Shown here in pieces: positions 21,959-30,024 of a stretch of 36,779 nt of DNA. The notes under the pieces are model-generated. The model had not been told where the DNA came from. It saw only the letters and a program-made list of their open reading frames with translations, and did no database searches. Within the stretch, counting starts at the first letter, position 1, and every line of letters begins with the position of its first letter. Both the position numbers and the translations under genes were made by a program. The DNA is from a candidate division WWE3 bacterium CG08_land_8_20_14_0_20_40_13 (GTDB taxonomy: Bacteria; Patescibacteriota; WWE3; 0-14-0-20-40-13): positions 1-36,779 of the forward strand of contig PEYT01000027.1 in assembly GCA_002774285.1 (NCBI GenBank), in the 5' to 3' direction.

Positions 21959-22951
21959 ATGAAAATAGTATTTTTACCCAAGTACAAAATATCAGGAGAG
22001 GTTTTGATTGAAAGATCGTTGCCTTGCGAGGGGACCATCTTTGCCAAAAAAGGGAGCGTTGTGCAGGCTTTTGATAAAGTGGGGGAGGGGAGAATGTTTT
22101 TAGAAGAAAGCGTTTTTAAATACGAAGGGGAACTTGTAAAAAAGCGGGGGGATTTTGTAAGTCAGGGCGAGGTGGTGTCCAAGGGGAAAAAGTCTTTGGG
22201 AGGGCAACTTGTCACAAAATCGCCTGCTACGGGGTATTTTGTAAAGGTGGATACGCGACTTTTGGAAATTACTGTTAGAAAACCCAGTCGGACTTTTGAG
22301 CTTATTGCCGGAGTGCCGGGTTTTGTAACGGCGGTTGTGGCGGGGCATGGTGTTTTAATTACAACACGCGCGGTAGTTGCCTTGGGGATTTTTGGTTATG
22401 GGAGCGAAGTTGGCGGGGAAATTGTGGTTTTAGGAGATGAGGACGATGCGGTGCGGCAGGATGATCTTGGCGACAATTTGGCCGGAAAAATTGTTGTTTG
22501 CGGGCATTTAACTAGGGAGTCCTATTCCAAGGGCGCGGCAATTGGAGTTTTGGGGTTTGTGTGTGGCGGAGCTAATTTTGCTATAACCAAATCCTTTAAA
22601 GCGGAAGGTCCCGCGGTTTTAATTATGGAAGGCTTTGGCGACACCGGTTTTAGTCCTCTGCTTTTTTCTTATTTAAAAGGTATCGCGACAAGGTTTGTTA
22701 TTTTGCGCGCTTGCGAAAACGAGCTTATTGTACCGGAAGCGGATCCGCAAAATTGGTGTACTATTACAAACCCTTATTTTGTGGATATTAAGATTGGTCA
22801 GACAGCGCAAATTTTCTCCTACCATAATTTTGGAAGTTTTGGTAAAGTAGAATCCTTTGACGAAAAAAAAGGAACGGTCAAGTTGTCCCTTATGGGTAAG
22901 AAAGAGATGGTTGAGGCGGGGAGAGAAAATGTGGGAGTAGTAATAAGTTAA
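21959..22951 (+). CDS. Barrel-sandwich / KOW-like domain protein, partner of GlmL-like gene
   Basis: A 330-residue protein. The N-terminal 100 residues have repeated short strands with Gly turns (EGTIFAKKGSVVQAFDKVGEG, KRGDFVSQGEVVSKGKKSLGG), suggesting a lipoyl-like barrel-sandwich fold without a modified Lys motif. A Rossmann-like middle (about 145-265) follows. The C-terminal KIGQTAQIFSYHNFGSFGKVESF looks like a KOW/SH3 barrel. It starts 1 nt after the upstream stop (TAATATG), so the two are co-translated. Function unknown. Confidence 0.5.
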   Translation: MKIVFLPKYKISGEVLIERSLPCEGTIFAKKGSVVQAFDKVGEGRMFLEESVFKYEGELVKKRGDFVSQGEVVSKGKKSLGGQLVTKSPATGYFVKVDTRLLEITVRKPSRTFELIAGVPGFVTAVVAGHGVLITTRAVVALGIFGYGSEVGGEIVVLGDEDDAVRQDDLGDNLAGKIVVCGHLTRESYSKGAAIGVLGFVCGGANFAITKSFKAEGPAVLIMEGFGDTGFSPLLFSYLKGIATRFVILRACENELIVPEADPQNWCTITNPYFVDIKIGQTAQIFSYHNFGSFGKVESFDEKKGTVKLSLMGKKEMVEAGRENVGVVIS

Positions 22952-22962
22952 TTTTAAACGCT

Positions 22963-24201
22963 TTGCCTTATAAACTTTTTCGCAACATAGGTATCGTCTT
23001 CCTTTTAATTACCGCTTCGCTGTCCGGAGGTTATTATTTTGGCCGTCTTGGGTTTGAGGCGGAGCTTGCCCGATATAAAGCGATTCCTGTAACCGTAACG
23101 CAAAGAAAGCTAGAAGCGGTAGTAGGGTCCAAAAATGTTAGCTTTGACGAGCTATGGAAAGTTTTGGATATTCTTAATTCCAAGTATTTTCTCCGTCCTC
23201 TAGACGGTAAAAAGATGCTTTACGGAGCTATCCAAGGCATGACTGAATCTCTTGGCGACCCATATACATCTTTTTTGTCTCCTAAAGAAAATTCAGATTT
23301 TGCAAGCTCGCTAAACGGCGAATATGAAGGGATTGGATGCGAGCTGGGAAAAGACGATCAGGGGATTATTATCGTGGTCTCGCCACTTGATGGGTCTCCT
23401 GCGCAATATGCCGGTCTTAAACCAAAAGACAAAATAATTAAAATTAATGGGGAAAGCGCTCTGGATTTTTCTTTGTCCGAGGCCGTGTCTAAGATCCGCG
23501 GGCCCGGGGGAACAACGGTTACATTAAATATTTTACGGGGCGATCCGGAAGCTCGCGACAATAAGCCGTTTGATGTTACTTTAAACCGGGAAAAAATCAC
23601 AATAAGAGCTGTTTCTTGGAAAGATATGGGAGAGGGTGTTGCGTATCTTAAAGTTTCCTCGTTTGGGGATAATACCAACAAAGAATGGGATACCTCTGTT
23701 GTGGAAATATTAAGACAAATGCCAAACCTTAAATCGGTTATAGTGGATGTTAGGAATAATCCCGGAGGTTATTTAAGCGGAGCGGTTTATTTGGGTTCGG
23801 AATTTATCCAAAATGGTTCCGTTGTTTATCAGGAGGACGCAAATGGAAATTTACAATCGCTTGATGTGGATCGGAAGGGCCTTTTAACTCGTTATCCCGT
23901 GGTGGTTTTAATAAACGGGGGATCGGCGTCGGCTTCCGAGATTTTGGCTGGCGCTTTGCGGGATAGAAAAGGAGCAAAAATTGTGGGCGAAAAATCTTTT
24001 GGCAAGGGGACAATTCAGGATTCCGAGGATTTTGACGACGGATCAAGTATTCATGTGACAATTGCCAAATGGTTAACGCCAAATAAAACTTGGGTTAATA
24101 AGGTGGGACTAACGCCCGACTATGAGGTAACTAATGACGAGAAGGATTCTTTAAAAGATGTGCAGTTGGACAAGGCTATCGAAATCGCGAAGGCGATTTA
24201 A
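22963..24201 (+). CDS. S41-family C-terminal processing protease
   Basis: A 412-residue membrane-anchored protease. One transmembrane helix (about residues 8-24, [19 protein letters not shown]), an N-terminal helical domain, a PDZ domain (about 118-205, with YEGIGCELG and [20 protein letters not shown]), and the catalytic core with [25 protein letters not shown] (catalytic Ser in 321-325) and [11 protein letters not shown] (Lys about 345). CtpA/CtpB-like enzymes process proteins outside the membrane. Start is TTG 22963, 11 nt after the upstream stop. It converges with prfA and overlaps it by 4 nt. Confidence 0.92.
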   Translation: MPYKLFRNIGIVFLLITASLSGGYYFGRLGFEAELARYKAIPVTVTQRKLEAVVGSKNVSFDELWKVLDILNSKYFLRPLDGKKMLYGAIQGMTESLGDPYTSFLSPKENSDFASSLNGEYEGIGCELGKDDQGIIIVVSPLDGSPAQYAGLKPKDKIIKINGESALDFSLSEAVSKIRGPGGTTVTLNILRGDPEARDNKPFDVTLNREKITIRAVSWKDMGEGVAYLKVSSFGDNTNKEWDTSVVEILRQMPNLKSVIVDVRNNPGGYLSGAVYLGSEFIQNGSVVYQEDANGNLQSLDVDRKGLLTRYPVVVLINGGSASASEILAGALRDRKGAKIVGEKSFGKGTIQDSEDFDDGSSIHVTIAKWLTPNKTWVNKVGLTPDYEVTNDEKDSLKDVQLDKAIEIAKAI

Positions 24202-25139
24202 TTTCCCGTGCTTTTCGACAGCTTTTCTTTAAGATCATTTAGTAACTTGCTTATATCCCCATCCATCACCACTTTCAAATTGTGCCAGCTGGTGTTTATT
24301 CTATGATCCGTTATGCGGTTTTGTGGAAAATTGTAAGTACGGATTTTTTCGGTCCTATCTCCCGTTCCCACCTGTCCTGCGCGTAGGTCGTTAACGGATT
24401 TTGAATGTTGCTCTTGCATCATCTGGAAAAGTTTTGCCCTAAGCATATCCATGGCTTTCTCGCGATTTTTAAGTTGAAAGCGTTCCTCCTGACACGAAAC
24501 AACAACTCCCGTGGGTTTGTGTTTTATCCTAACCGCGGTTTCTACTTTGTTAACATTTTGCCCGCCATGACCGCCGGAATGGAAGGTGTCAAATTCCAAA
24601 TCTATATCTTTTATTTCCACCTCTTTTTGAGAAACCGCGGGAAGAACCGCGACAGTTATTGTGGAAGTGTGGATTCGGCCCCCGCTTTCAGTCTGGGGAA
24701 CCCGTTGTACACGGTGAACTCCCGATTCAAACTGGAGTTTATTAAAGCAATCGGAGCCTGTTATTTTGGCGCTGATTTGTTTTAAGTTTCCAATACCACC
24801 TTCGTTGCGTTCGATTACGGACACTTTCCAGTTTTGGGTTTGGGCGTACCTTTCATACATTCGGAAAAGCTCGGAGGCAAAAAGGCCTGCTTCGTCGCCG
24901 CCCGCGCCCGCCCGGATTTCTAGAATGCAAGAGGATTGGGAAGATAAGAGGGATCCGGAATAGGGGTAGTGTCCCTTGGCTTCGCTCGGGGCACCGCCCC
25001 ATTTCAGAATTTCTTTTTCTTCCTCCAGTTTTCTTATCTCTTCTTTTGCAAGTTCGGCAAGAGACAAGTCGAACAAAAGTTTTTTTGCCTCCTCAATTTT
25101 TGTGTCTATTCTTTTTTGTTCTTCTTCCAAATAGTCCAT
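24198..25139 (-). CDS. prfA: Peptide chain release factor 1
   Basis: A 313-residue class I release factor. GGHGGQ (Gln194) is the peptidyl-tRNA hydrolysis motif. RVPQTES at 148-150 is the PxT anticodon-like motif that reads UAA/UAG, so this is RF1 and not RF2 (SPF). It is about 45 residues shorter than E. coli RF1, mostly in the N-terminal coiled-coil domain. In that place a decayed palindrome (24962-25000) reads [17 protein letters not shown]. Start ATG 25139 lies 7 nt after TGCTATAAT, a leaderless arrangement. Confidence 0.92.
   Translation of the reverse strand: MDYLEEEQKRIDTKIEEAKKLLFDLSLAELAKEEIRKLEEEKEILKWGGAPSEAKGHYPYSGSLLSSQSSCILEIRAGAGGDEAGLFASELFRMYERYAQTQNWKVSVIERNEGGIGNLKQISAKITGSDCFNKLQFESGVHRVQRVPQTESGGRIHTSTITVAVLPAVSQKEVEIKDIDLEFDTFHSGGHGGQNVNKVETAVRIKHKPTGVVVSCQEERFQLKNREKAMDMLRAKLFQMMQEQHSKSVNDLRAGQVGTGDRTEKIRTYNFPQNRITDHRINTSWHNLKVVMDGDISKLLNDLKEKLSKSTGN
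24962..25000. repeat. Decayed GGGG...CCCC palindrome inside prfA
   Basis: AGGGGTAGTGTCCCTT on one side and GGGGCACCGCCCC on the other, with an inner GGCTTCGCTC. It is a diverged member of the GGGGCAGTGCCCC family, read in frame. Confidence 0.55.
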
Positions 25140-25146
25140 GGGGAGA

Positions 25147-25155
25147 ATTATAGCA
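25147..25155 (-). promoter_or_regulatory. Extended -10 box of prfA, leaderless
   Basis: TGCTATAAT on the minus strand, 7 nt to ATG 25139. Confidence 0.65.
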
Positions 25156-25164
25156 TTTAAATTG

Positions 25165-25173
25165 TGATATACT
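25165..25173 (+). promoter_or_regulatory. Extended -10 box of membrane-protein gene, leaderless
   Basis: TGATATACT, 6 nt to ATG 25180. It is divergent from the prfA -10, with only about 10 bp between the two boxes. Confidence 0.6.
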
Positions 25174-25179
25174 TTTGAT

Positions 25180-25749
25180 ATGCCCCAAGTTAAGCGTGTA
25201 GTATCTGTAAAATCTCACAGACACACAAATCTTTTTCTTATCTTTTTCTCCATCCTTATTTCGTTTATAGTCTTAAGAACTCCGGTCTTTAAAGACGCTC
25301 TTTTACAGCTTGGCAACTTTGGCTATCTTGGTTCTTTTATTGCAGGGATACTTTTTGTATCCACATTTACGATAGCTCCAGCCAGCGTCGTTTTAGGCGA
25401 GCTGTCCTTAACATTGTCCCCGTATCTAATCGCGGTTATCGGTGGTTTTGGCGCTATGATAAGTAATCTTCTTATGATTAACGCCGAAGACGATTTAATA
25501 GAAGATTTAAAACCAATTTATTACAAAATGGGGGGGCGAAAGGTATCGCACATTTTGCACTCCAACCATTTTAAATGGACCTTGCCGTTTTTTGTGGCGC
25601 TTATTATCGCCTCGCCGTTTCCTGACGAAATTGGAGTTTCTTTAATGGGTCTTTCGGGTTTAAAAAAAGGAAGGTTTGCGATGATTTCTTTTTTCCTAAA
25701 TGCTGTTGGAATATTTATTCTAGTATTTATGGTGAACCTATTAAAGTAG
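25180..25749 (+). CDS. Multi-pass membrane protein (SNARE-associated/VTT-like)
   Basis: A 189-residue protein with about four or five membrane segments (20-35, 48-66, 78-100, 130-145, 165-187). The glycine-rich [28 protein letters not shown] and [23 protein letters not shown] patterns recall the VTT/DedA-type fold of small transporters. The substrate is unknown. It is divergent from prfA and followed by a hairpin shared with an opposite-strand reading frame. Confidence 0.6.
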   Translation: MPQVKRVVSVKSHRHTNLFLIFFSILISFIVLRTPVFKDALLQLGNFGYLGSFIAGILFVSTFTIAPASVVLGELSLTLSPYLIAVIGGFGAMISNLLMINAEDDLIEDLKPIYYKMGGRKVSHILHSNHFKWTLPFFVALIIASPFPDEIGVSLMGLSGLKKGRFAMISFFLNAVGIFILVFMVNLLK

Positions 25750-25794
25750 AAAAAATCAACCGGAGGTTTTTGGTTTGTACATATACCTCCGGTT
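25750..25794 (-). terminator. Intrinsic terminator, minus strand
   Basis: AACCGGAGGT (25758-25767) pairs with ACCTCCGGTT (25785-25794). On the minus strand the stem is followed by a T-run (25750-25755). It ends minus-strand transcription of the orphan region to the right and may also stop the plus-strand membrane gene. Confidence 0.7.
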
Positions 25795-26057
25795 TGTTGC
25801 CTATGGGCGGAAGATGTGGATACCACCATGACCATATTTACCGATGCAAATTCCGGTGCGTCGGATACATAGGTACAGCGGGTAAACCAGCTCCCGTCAG
25901 GGTCTTGATGACATTCGTTAAGGTAAGCGGTGTGTTCTGTTTCCGAGGCATCCCTCAAGCATAGCAGATAAAAGGTTGACGAGCATGGTCGAACTATACA
26001 GGCCAGTGTCCATATGTTTTCTCCTTTCCGAATTGCCCGAATATCCCGTCTGGACAC
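25760..26057 (-). CDS. Possible orphan gene with unclear frame
   Basis: On the minus strand, CGGAAAGGAGAAAACAT is followed by ATG at about 26013, a good SD arrangement as in the other orphan cassettes. That ATG frame has stops after 31 codons. A neighbouring frame, reachable from GTG 26057, is open and reads plausible protein (TEHTAYLNECHQDPDGSWF, TRCTYVSDAPEFASVN), but it runs on through the terminator hairpin. Either a frameshift separates SD/start from the body or the gene is dead. Confidence 0.3.
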
Positions 26058-26125
26058 TATTTTATTTTGCTACCAGAAACTCTTCTTGATCCCATCCTTA
26101 ATATATCCTGACGATTTTCTGATTT

Positions 26126-26134
26126 TGATATAAA
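26126..26134 (+). promoter_or_regulatory. Extended -10 box of the ATPase pseudogene
   Basis: TGATATAAA, 8 nt to ATG 26143. The promoter looks intact though the gene is broken. Confidence 0.5.
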
Positions 26135-26142
26135 ATACCGGT

Positions 26143-26982
26143 ATGGAACCCGAAAGTAAGATGCTCGCAAATTATCGCGAGAAGGAAGTAAAATATGTTG
26201 TATCGCTTGTAAAAGGACTTAATTTTGTCTGTGTGTTTTGTCGTTCGGGTTTTGGGTTGTCGCGGTTTTTGCGGTTCCTTGTTTTTTATCCCTCTAATCC
26301 TTCCGTTCCTTCTCTTTTGTATGAAAACCTTTTGGAATGAGACAATGGCGCCGATTTTCTGATGCACTTAAATACTGTAGTGGCAAAGGAGGATAAGCAA
26401 CTTTGCTTTGTTATAGACGAAGTGCTTTTGGACCGCAATTTTTTTTGCGCGCCTTACGGCTTTTAGGGCAAGACGCAAGGGAAGGGTTTGTTTTGTTCTT
26501 GGTATTTACGGCGGACATGCGGACTTGGCAGAGGCTTCATATGTAAAAAATTTGGTGGGGGAGAATGTATTAGAGCTTGATGCTTTAACAATTGAGGATT
26601 TTACCTGGTCGGTAAAAGATCTAGCAAAACAGTTGAATTGGAATGAGACCCCTTTTGAGGAGTGGGTTTTAAAGATGTACCGAGAAACCGGCTGGAATAT
26701 TGCTAAAGCGAGGGATATTCTACAGCACGACGTCAAGGAAATGTTGCTGGAACAACAAAATATCAGGTACTACCCGATTCGGGTAGTACCTGATATTTGG
26801 TGACTAGAGATGATATTGCCAAAGCACTTTCTCCAAAAAGCTTGCGAGATGGGGTATCCAACGAGACAATAGATCAACTGATATTTAAGGTAAGGAAGAA
26901 ACTGAGGGAAAACAACATTCCTAAAGAAATTAAAACCATTGCCGACCGTGGGTACACAATGTTGGTATGGCCCTTTTTCTAA
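26143..26982 (+). pseudogene. Broken P-loop ATPase with winged-helix tail
   Basis: Pieces in order: N-terminal ATPase start with a decayed P-loop (CRSGFGLSRFLRFL; Lys missing) in frame 1; TGA at 26338; the same frame continues through NGADFLMHLN and Walker B LCFVIDEVLL to TAG at about 26464. A frameshift then leads into FVLGIYGGHADLAEASYVKNLVGENVLELDAL...; a 35-bp palindrome at 26760-26794 ends that frame; the winged-helix DNA-binding end (ALSPKSLRDGVSNETIDQLIF...ADRGYTML) lies in another frame. Removing the 35 bp joins QQN to LVTRDD exactly. It resembles STAND-type ATPases with a C-terminal OmpR-like winged helix. It converges with lexA, overlapping its end by 4 nt. Confidence 0.7.
26760..26794. 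repeat. REP palindrome inserted in ATPase pseudogene
   Basis: TATCAGGTACTACC / GGTAGTACCTGATA around CGATTCG, perfect arms. It is the same family as the RAYT flanks, with one compensated base pair (A:T for G:C at the arm ends). The inserted length, 35, is 2 modulo 3 and explains the frame change on its two sides. Confidence 0.85.
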
Positions 26983-27599
26983 TATCTTCTTATAACTCCT
27001 TTAACCACCCCCTGAATCTTTATTTTATCCTCATCAACAAGTATTGGAAGCATCTCGGAGTTGGCGGGAACCAGCTTAATCATTTTTCCTTCTCTATAAT
27101 ACCTTTTTAAGGTGGCAAGATCGTTTTCCAAAAGCGCAACGACCACATCGCCCTCGTCCGCGTAATTTTGTTGTTCACATATAACATAGTCGCCGTCCAA
27201 TATTCCCATATCCTTCATACTAAGGCCTTTTACCAAAAGAGCGAAGTTGCGCTTTTTTTCCGAAATCAAGGAAGGGGCAACGGTAACTGTGGAGCTTGGA
27301 TCTTCAATCGCTTCAATTGGAAGTCCGGCGGCAATCATGCCAACTAAGGGAATTTCGATTCCGTCTAGGGCCGCGACGATTTTTTGTTCCAAAAGATCAA
27401 TTCCGCGGACCGCCCCTTGAAACTTTTTAATAACACCCTTTTTTTCTAAGGCTTGCAAATGCTCGTGGACTGTGGCGAGAGACGAAAGCCCCATGGCTTT
27501 GCCGATTTCGGCGAGAGTGGGGGAGAAGCCGTTTTTTTGGATGTACTGTTTTATAAAATCTAAAATCTGGCGCTGACGGTTGTAGATTGTGACAGGCAT
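26979..27599 (-). CDS. lexA: LexA-type SOS repressor
   Basis: A 206-residue repressor/protease. The N-terminal winged helix (residues 1-66: RQRQILDFIKQYIQKNGFSPTLAEIGKAMGLSS...) is followed by the S24 peptidase domain. The self-cleavage site is Ala91-Gly92 in MIAAGLP, with catalytic Ser127 (KGLSMKD) and Lys165 (LATLKRY). It represses DNA-damage genes until RecA triggers cleavage. I could not find a clear SOS box upstream. The leader region has a GC palindrome and TTCAGAATTTAGA-like repeats. Confidence 0.92.
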   Translation of the reverse strand: MPVTIYNRQRQILDFIKQYIQKNGFSPTLAEIGKAMGLSSLATVHEHLQALEKKGVIKKFQGAVRGIDLLEQKIVAALDGIEIPLVGMIAAGLPIEAIEDPSSTVTVAPSLISEKKRNFALLVKGLSMKDMGILDGDYVICEQQNYADEGDVVVALLENDLATLKRYYREGKMIKLVPANSEMLPILVDEDKIKIQGVVKGVIRRY

Positions 27600-27780
27600 A
27601 CCTTATGAATTCAGAGTTTAGAGTTAAGAATTGACCTGCCTGCGCAGGCAGGGAGTTTAATTCAGAACTCAGAATTTAGAACGAAGAACAAAATACTTAT
27701 AATACTGAAATCAGTGTAACCGAACTAAAGACGAAATGGCAAGAAGGAAATTAGTGAGTGTTATGTAAATACATGACTGA
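27600..27780. other. Spacer between rpmE and lexA with palindrome
   Basis: CCTGCCTG/CAGGCAGG palindrome at about 27633-27650, flanked by imperfect TTCAGAGTTTAGAGTTAAGA and TTCAGAACTCAGAATTTAGA repeats. The inner CTGCCTG/CAGGCAG motif is also found inside ychF copy 2 and pth. No gene seen. Confidence 0.5.
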
Positions 27781-28092
27781 CTATCTACCGGCGTCTTTAA
27801 GGAGATCTTTGAGAGATTTAACATTTGTGGCAACCTGTCTTTTTTCCACTTTTTCCGCCACCTTTACCTTTTTAATTTCTTGAGCCTTGCGCGCCACTTC
27901 CACTTTTCTTTGGAATCTTTCTACACGGCCCTCAGTGTCAACAAATTTTTCTTTTCCAGTGTAAAAAGGGTGGCAGGCGCCGCAAACTTCCACTTTTATC
28001 TCGGGAATAATCGAGCCTGTAACAAATGTATTACCGCAGGCGCAAATTACCTTGCAGTCGGAATAATATTTAGGATGGATGTTTTGTTTCAC
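27781..28092 (-). CDS. rpmE: 50S ribosomal protein bL31, extended
   Basis: A 103-residue bL31 of the zinc-binding type: CKVICACGNTF...VEVCGACHPFYTGKEKFVDTEGRVERFQRK. The usual length is about 70; here a Lys/Ala-rich helical tail of about 35 residues follows. Start is GTG 28092, placed 7 nt after TGCTATACT, and it lies within the end of the upstream transporter gene (23-nt overlap). Confidence 0.92.
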   Translation of the reverse strand: MKQNIHPKYYSDCKVICACGNTFVTGSIIPEIKVEVCGACHPFYTGKEKFVDTEGRVERFQRKVEVARKAQEIKKVKVAEKVEKRQVATNVKSLKDLLKDAGR

Positions 28093-29020
28093 GAAGGGGA
28101 GTATAGCACATCATTATGCCTCCCGCAATTACCATTCCGCCAATTAAAAACACGCCCGACGGTTTTTCTCCTAGGATTAGAAATCCCGCGGGAATGGCAA
28201 CAAGAATTTGCGAGTAAGTAAAAACCGTCACCTCTGACGCTTCTATTTTAGAAAGAGCGTATTCGTAAAGAAAGTATGCGGCGATGCCGGAAAGAAGAAT
28301 CATGTAGGCAAGGGAAAAAATCAGTGATAAATCTAATATCCCTAATCTTCCAAACACCCCTAATTGGGAAATCGGCAGACTTGCAATTTCTATCATGGAA
28401 AGAGGGAACAGTGTTACTGTTGCAGTAAAGAAGGCGACACAGGTTTTGGTAAACGGATCAATTTTGGTTTTTAAAAAATTCTTTTTGGTCAGAATTGTGT
28501 AAAAGGTGTTGCAAATAAGATACACAAGCATTAAAAGGTTTCCCGCAATTCTTGTGGCAAAGCCGTTATGCAAGGAAAATCCCGACTCTGCCCATGGTTG
28601 AATAACGATAATTAAAGTTCCAATTAAAGCAAGAAGGGCGCCTATTTTTTCACGGCGGGTAACGGTTTCGCGCAAAAAAATAACTGCAGAAAGCATTATA
28701 AAAATGGGGTTAACAGAGCCGATAATTGCCGCGTCCAGCGAGGAGGTTTTGGAAATTGCCCAGAAAAACATAGCTAAAGAAAAGGTTTGGCCAAAAAGGC
28801 CAATTGTAAAAAGCGCTGGAATTTGCGAAAGCTTAAGGGGATATTTTATAAGGTGGTGCAAAAAGAAGGGCAGAACGATAATCGATTGCAAAAGTAATCT
28901 GACAAATAAAAATGTCATGGGGGGGATTCGGGCAAGCCCCAGTTTTATTATGGCTGGCGCTGGTCCCCAGATTAAAGTTGTAAGAATTAAGGCGACAATC
29001 GCCTTTGTCCTTTTGGGCAT
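28070..29020 (-). CDS. EamA/DMT-family membrane transporter
   Basis: A 316-residue protein with ten predicted membrane segments in two EamA repeats: IVALILTTLIWGPAPAIIKLGL at the start, and YSQILVAIPAGFLILGEKPSGVFLIGGMVIAGGIMM at the end. It is a drug/metabolite exporter superfamily member; the substrate is unknown. ATG 29020 lies 7 nt after TGCTACGAT, a leaderless type. The rpmE promoter lies inside its 3' end. Confidence 0.85.
   Translation of the reverse strand: MPKRTKAIVALILTTLIWGPAPAIIKLGLARIPPMTFLFVRLLLQSIIVLPFFLHHLIKYPLKLSQIPALFTIGLFGQTFSLAMFFWAISKTSSLDAAIIGSVNPIFIMLSAVIFLRETVTRREKIGALLALIGTLIIVIQPWAESGFSLHNGFATRIAGNLLMLVYLICNTFYTILTKKNFLKTKIDPFTKTCVAFFTATVTLFPLSMIEIASLPISQLGVFGRLGILDLSLIFSLAYMILLSGIAAYFLYEYALSKIEASEVTVFTYSQILVAIPAGFLILGEKPSGVFLIGGMVIAGGIMMCYTPLRETKHPS
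28100..28108 (-). promoter_or_regulatory. Extended -10 box of rpmE, leaderless
   Basis: TGCTATACT on the minus strand, 7 nt to GTG 28092. It lies within the transporter gene. Confidence 0.65.
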
Positions 29021-29027
29021 TATCTAC

Positions 29028-29036
29028 ATCGTAGCA
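29028..29036 (-). promoter_or_regulatory. Extended -10 box of EamA gene, leaderless
   Basis: TGCTACGAT, 7 nt to ATG 29020. Confidence 0.45.
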
Positions 29037-29096
29037 CATAAGGTTGATTTTTAAAGGGAATTTGTGGTAATCTTTCCAAGTTTAAAGGAGAGAAAG

Positions 29097-29142
29097 AACC
29101 GCCCAAGCCGATATGAAGAATGTCGTTTTTGGCGGTTTTTTT
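29097..29142 (+). terminator. Intrinsic terminator upstream of orphan gene 29191
   Basis: AACCGCC (29097-29103) pairs with GGCGGTT (29131-29137), with a T-run to 29142. AAAGGAG at about 29084 sits just before it. It may end a short RNA or act as an attenuator for the downstream orphan genes. Confidence 0.6.
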
Positions 29143-29190
29143 GCTTTATCGTTGCAGTTCCACTTTCAATTCCGTTAAGGAGATTGAACA

Positions 29191-29466
29191 ATGGCTAATC
29201 GTGGTACCCGTCGAATATTCAGCCGTTCCTCCAGTTGGTTTGGCCATTTCACTTCTGCTGTCGCTGTCGGCACACCTTCAAAGGAGGGCGTGGTGGGCGC
29301 TGATACTGTCGTTTGCTACCACTCGCATTGTACTACTGTGGCATTCGTTCGGGGAAAGTGTTCGGAGAGAGTCCGTTATTGTCCCGACTGCAACAGCTAC
29401 AAATTCCAGGGAGGGTGGCGTACCGTCGAGTGGATGAATATTTGTTTTCGACGGCGAGTGCCCTAA
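29191..29466 (+). CDS. Orphan cysteine-containing protein, unknown
   Basis: A 91-residue basic protein with SD AAGGAG 8 nt before ATG. It contains ADTVVCYHSHC and RVRYCPDCNSYKFQGGW, four Cys and two His that could form a zinc site. No family recognised. GC-richer than the core genes, like the orphans at 14.0-15.2 kb, and followed by another SD-led small gene. Confidence 0.5.
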   Translation: MANRGTRRIFSRSSSWFGHFTSAVAVGTPSKEGVVGADTVVCYHSHCTTVAFVRGKCSERVRYCPDCNSYKFQGGWRTVEWMNICFRRRVP

Positions 29467-29513
29467 GTGGGGAAAGTACCGCTCCAACGGCCCCGGGAAA
29501 AAAGGAGGGTGCG

Positions 29514-29797
29514 ATGGCGAAAAAGAAGGTATATTCCGCAATCGTCATAGCACAGCTTCCCAGGAATGGGAAGGCGGTAGCCCTTGGCGAATTGCGGAAA
29601 AAAACGGGTTTGGATAAAAAGAGCTTTTCTTTGCCTCTTTGCAGGACCTGATTGACGATGGTCTTGCACGACTGGCGTACGAGGACCATTTTGTCCAACG
29701 CGTTGCTCCGTCTGATGGCGAAGTTGAGCCTGAGGGTTTCTCGCAAGAAGCACGACGAGCGATTAACCCTGGTGGTCAGATGGACCTCTTTAAGTAG
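29514..29797 (+). pseudogene. Small winged-helix-like gene with a frameshift
   Basis: ATG 29514 follows AAAAAAGGAGGG. The first frame reads MAKKKVYSAIVIAQLPRNG, then KAVALGELRKKTGLDKKSF, and soon stops (TGA 29649). The -1 frame from the TTTTC at about 29625 continues without a break: FASLQDLIDDGLARLAYED, then HFVQRVAPSDGEVEPEGFSQ to GGQMDLFK and TAG at 29797. Together they make a roughly 94-residue wHTH-like protein. It is either a mutation, a sequencing error or a frameshift site; no strong slippery heptamer is present. Confidence 0.55.
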
Positions 29798-29804
29798 CGA
29801 AAAT

Positions 29805-29846
29805 GGGCGCGGAGATCGAGAAATGGGTTCTAATCCCACCGCGCCC
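29805..29846 (+). ncRNA. 42-nt tRNA-like mini element
   Basis: GGGCGCG (29805-29811) pairs perfectly with CGCGCCC (29840-29846), a 7-bp acceptor-like stem. Inside, TGGG-TTCTAAT-CCCA is a T-arm with a 7-nt loop. There is no D-arm or anticodon arm and no encoded CCA. It could be a tRNA remnant, an element end, or a chance hairpin linked to the nearby terminator. Confidence 0.35.
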
Positions 29847-29859
29847 TTGAAATTTTTTG

Positions 29860-29913
29860 CCTCCGGCGACTTTGTTGTGGAAGTTTTCACGGCTGGTTTC
29901 CGGAGGTTTTTTT
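29860..29913 (+). terminator. Intrinsic terminator after orphan genes
   Basis: CCTCCGG (29860-29866) pairs with CCGGAGG (29900-29906), followed by seven T. The loop is long (33 nt). It ends the 29.2-29.8 kb cassette. Confidence 0.75.
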
Positions 29914-29943
29914 GATTGTTCGGTTAGCGAGTTTTTGGGGATT

Positions 29944-29972
29944 GGGGCAGTGCCCCTGCGGGGCACTGCCCC
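29944..29972. repeat. GGGGCAGTGCCCC palindrome, intergenic copy
   Basis: Perfect arms GGGGCAGTGCCCC and GGGGCACTGCCCC around TGC. It lies between the terminator and a 9-bp repeat array, downstream of hisS. Confidence 0.85.
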
Positions 29973-29975
29973 ATT

Positions 29976-30024
29976 ACGAATTGGTCTAGTTTGGCCAATT
30001 AGTTTAATTAGTTAAATTTGATTA
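29976..30024. repeat. 9-bp-period AATT repeat downstream of hisS
   Basis: 9-mers CGAATTGGT, CTAGTTTGG, CCAATTAGT, TTAATTAGT, TAAATTTGA. It directly follows a GGGG palindrome, as also happens inside cysS. Confidence 0.65.

Noticed and set aside
26979-27720. SOS box upstream of lexA
   Set aside because: No GAAC-N4-GTTC or CTGT-N8-ACAG site was found by eye; GAACGAAGAAC is not palindromic.
29805-29846. Complete tRNA or tmRNA gene
   Set aside because: Only 42 nt, with no D-arm, anticodon arm or mRNA-like region; kept only as a tRNA-like element.
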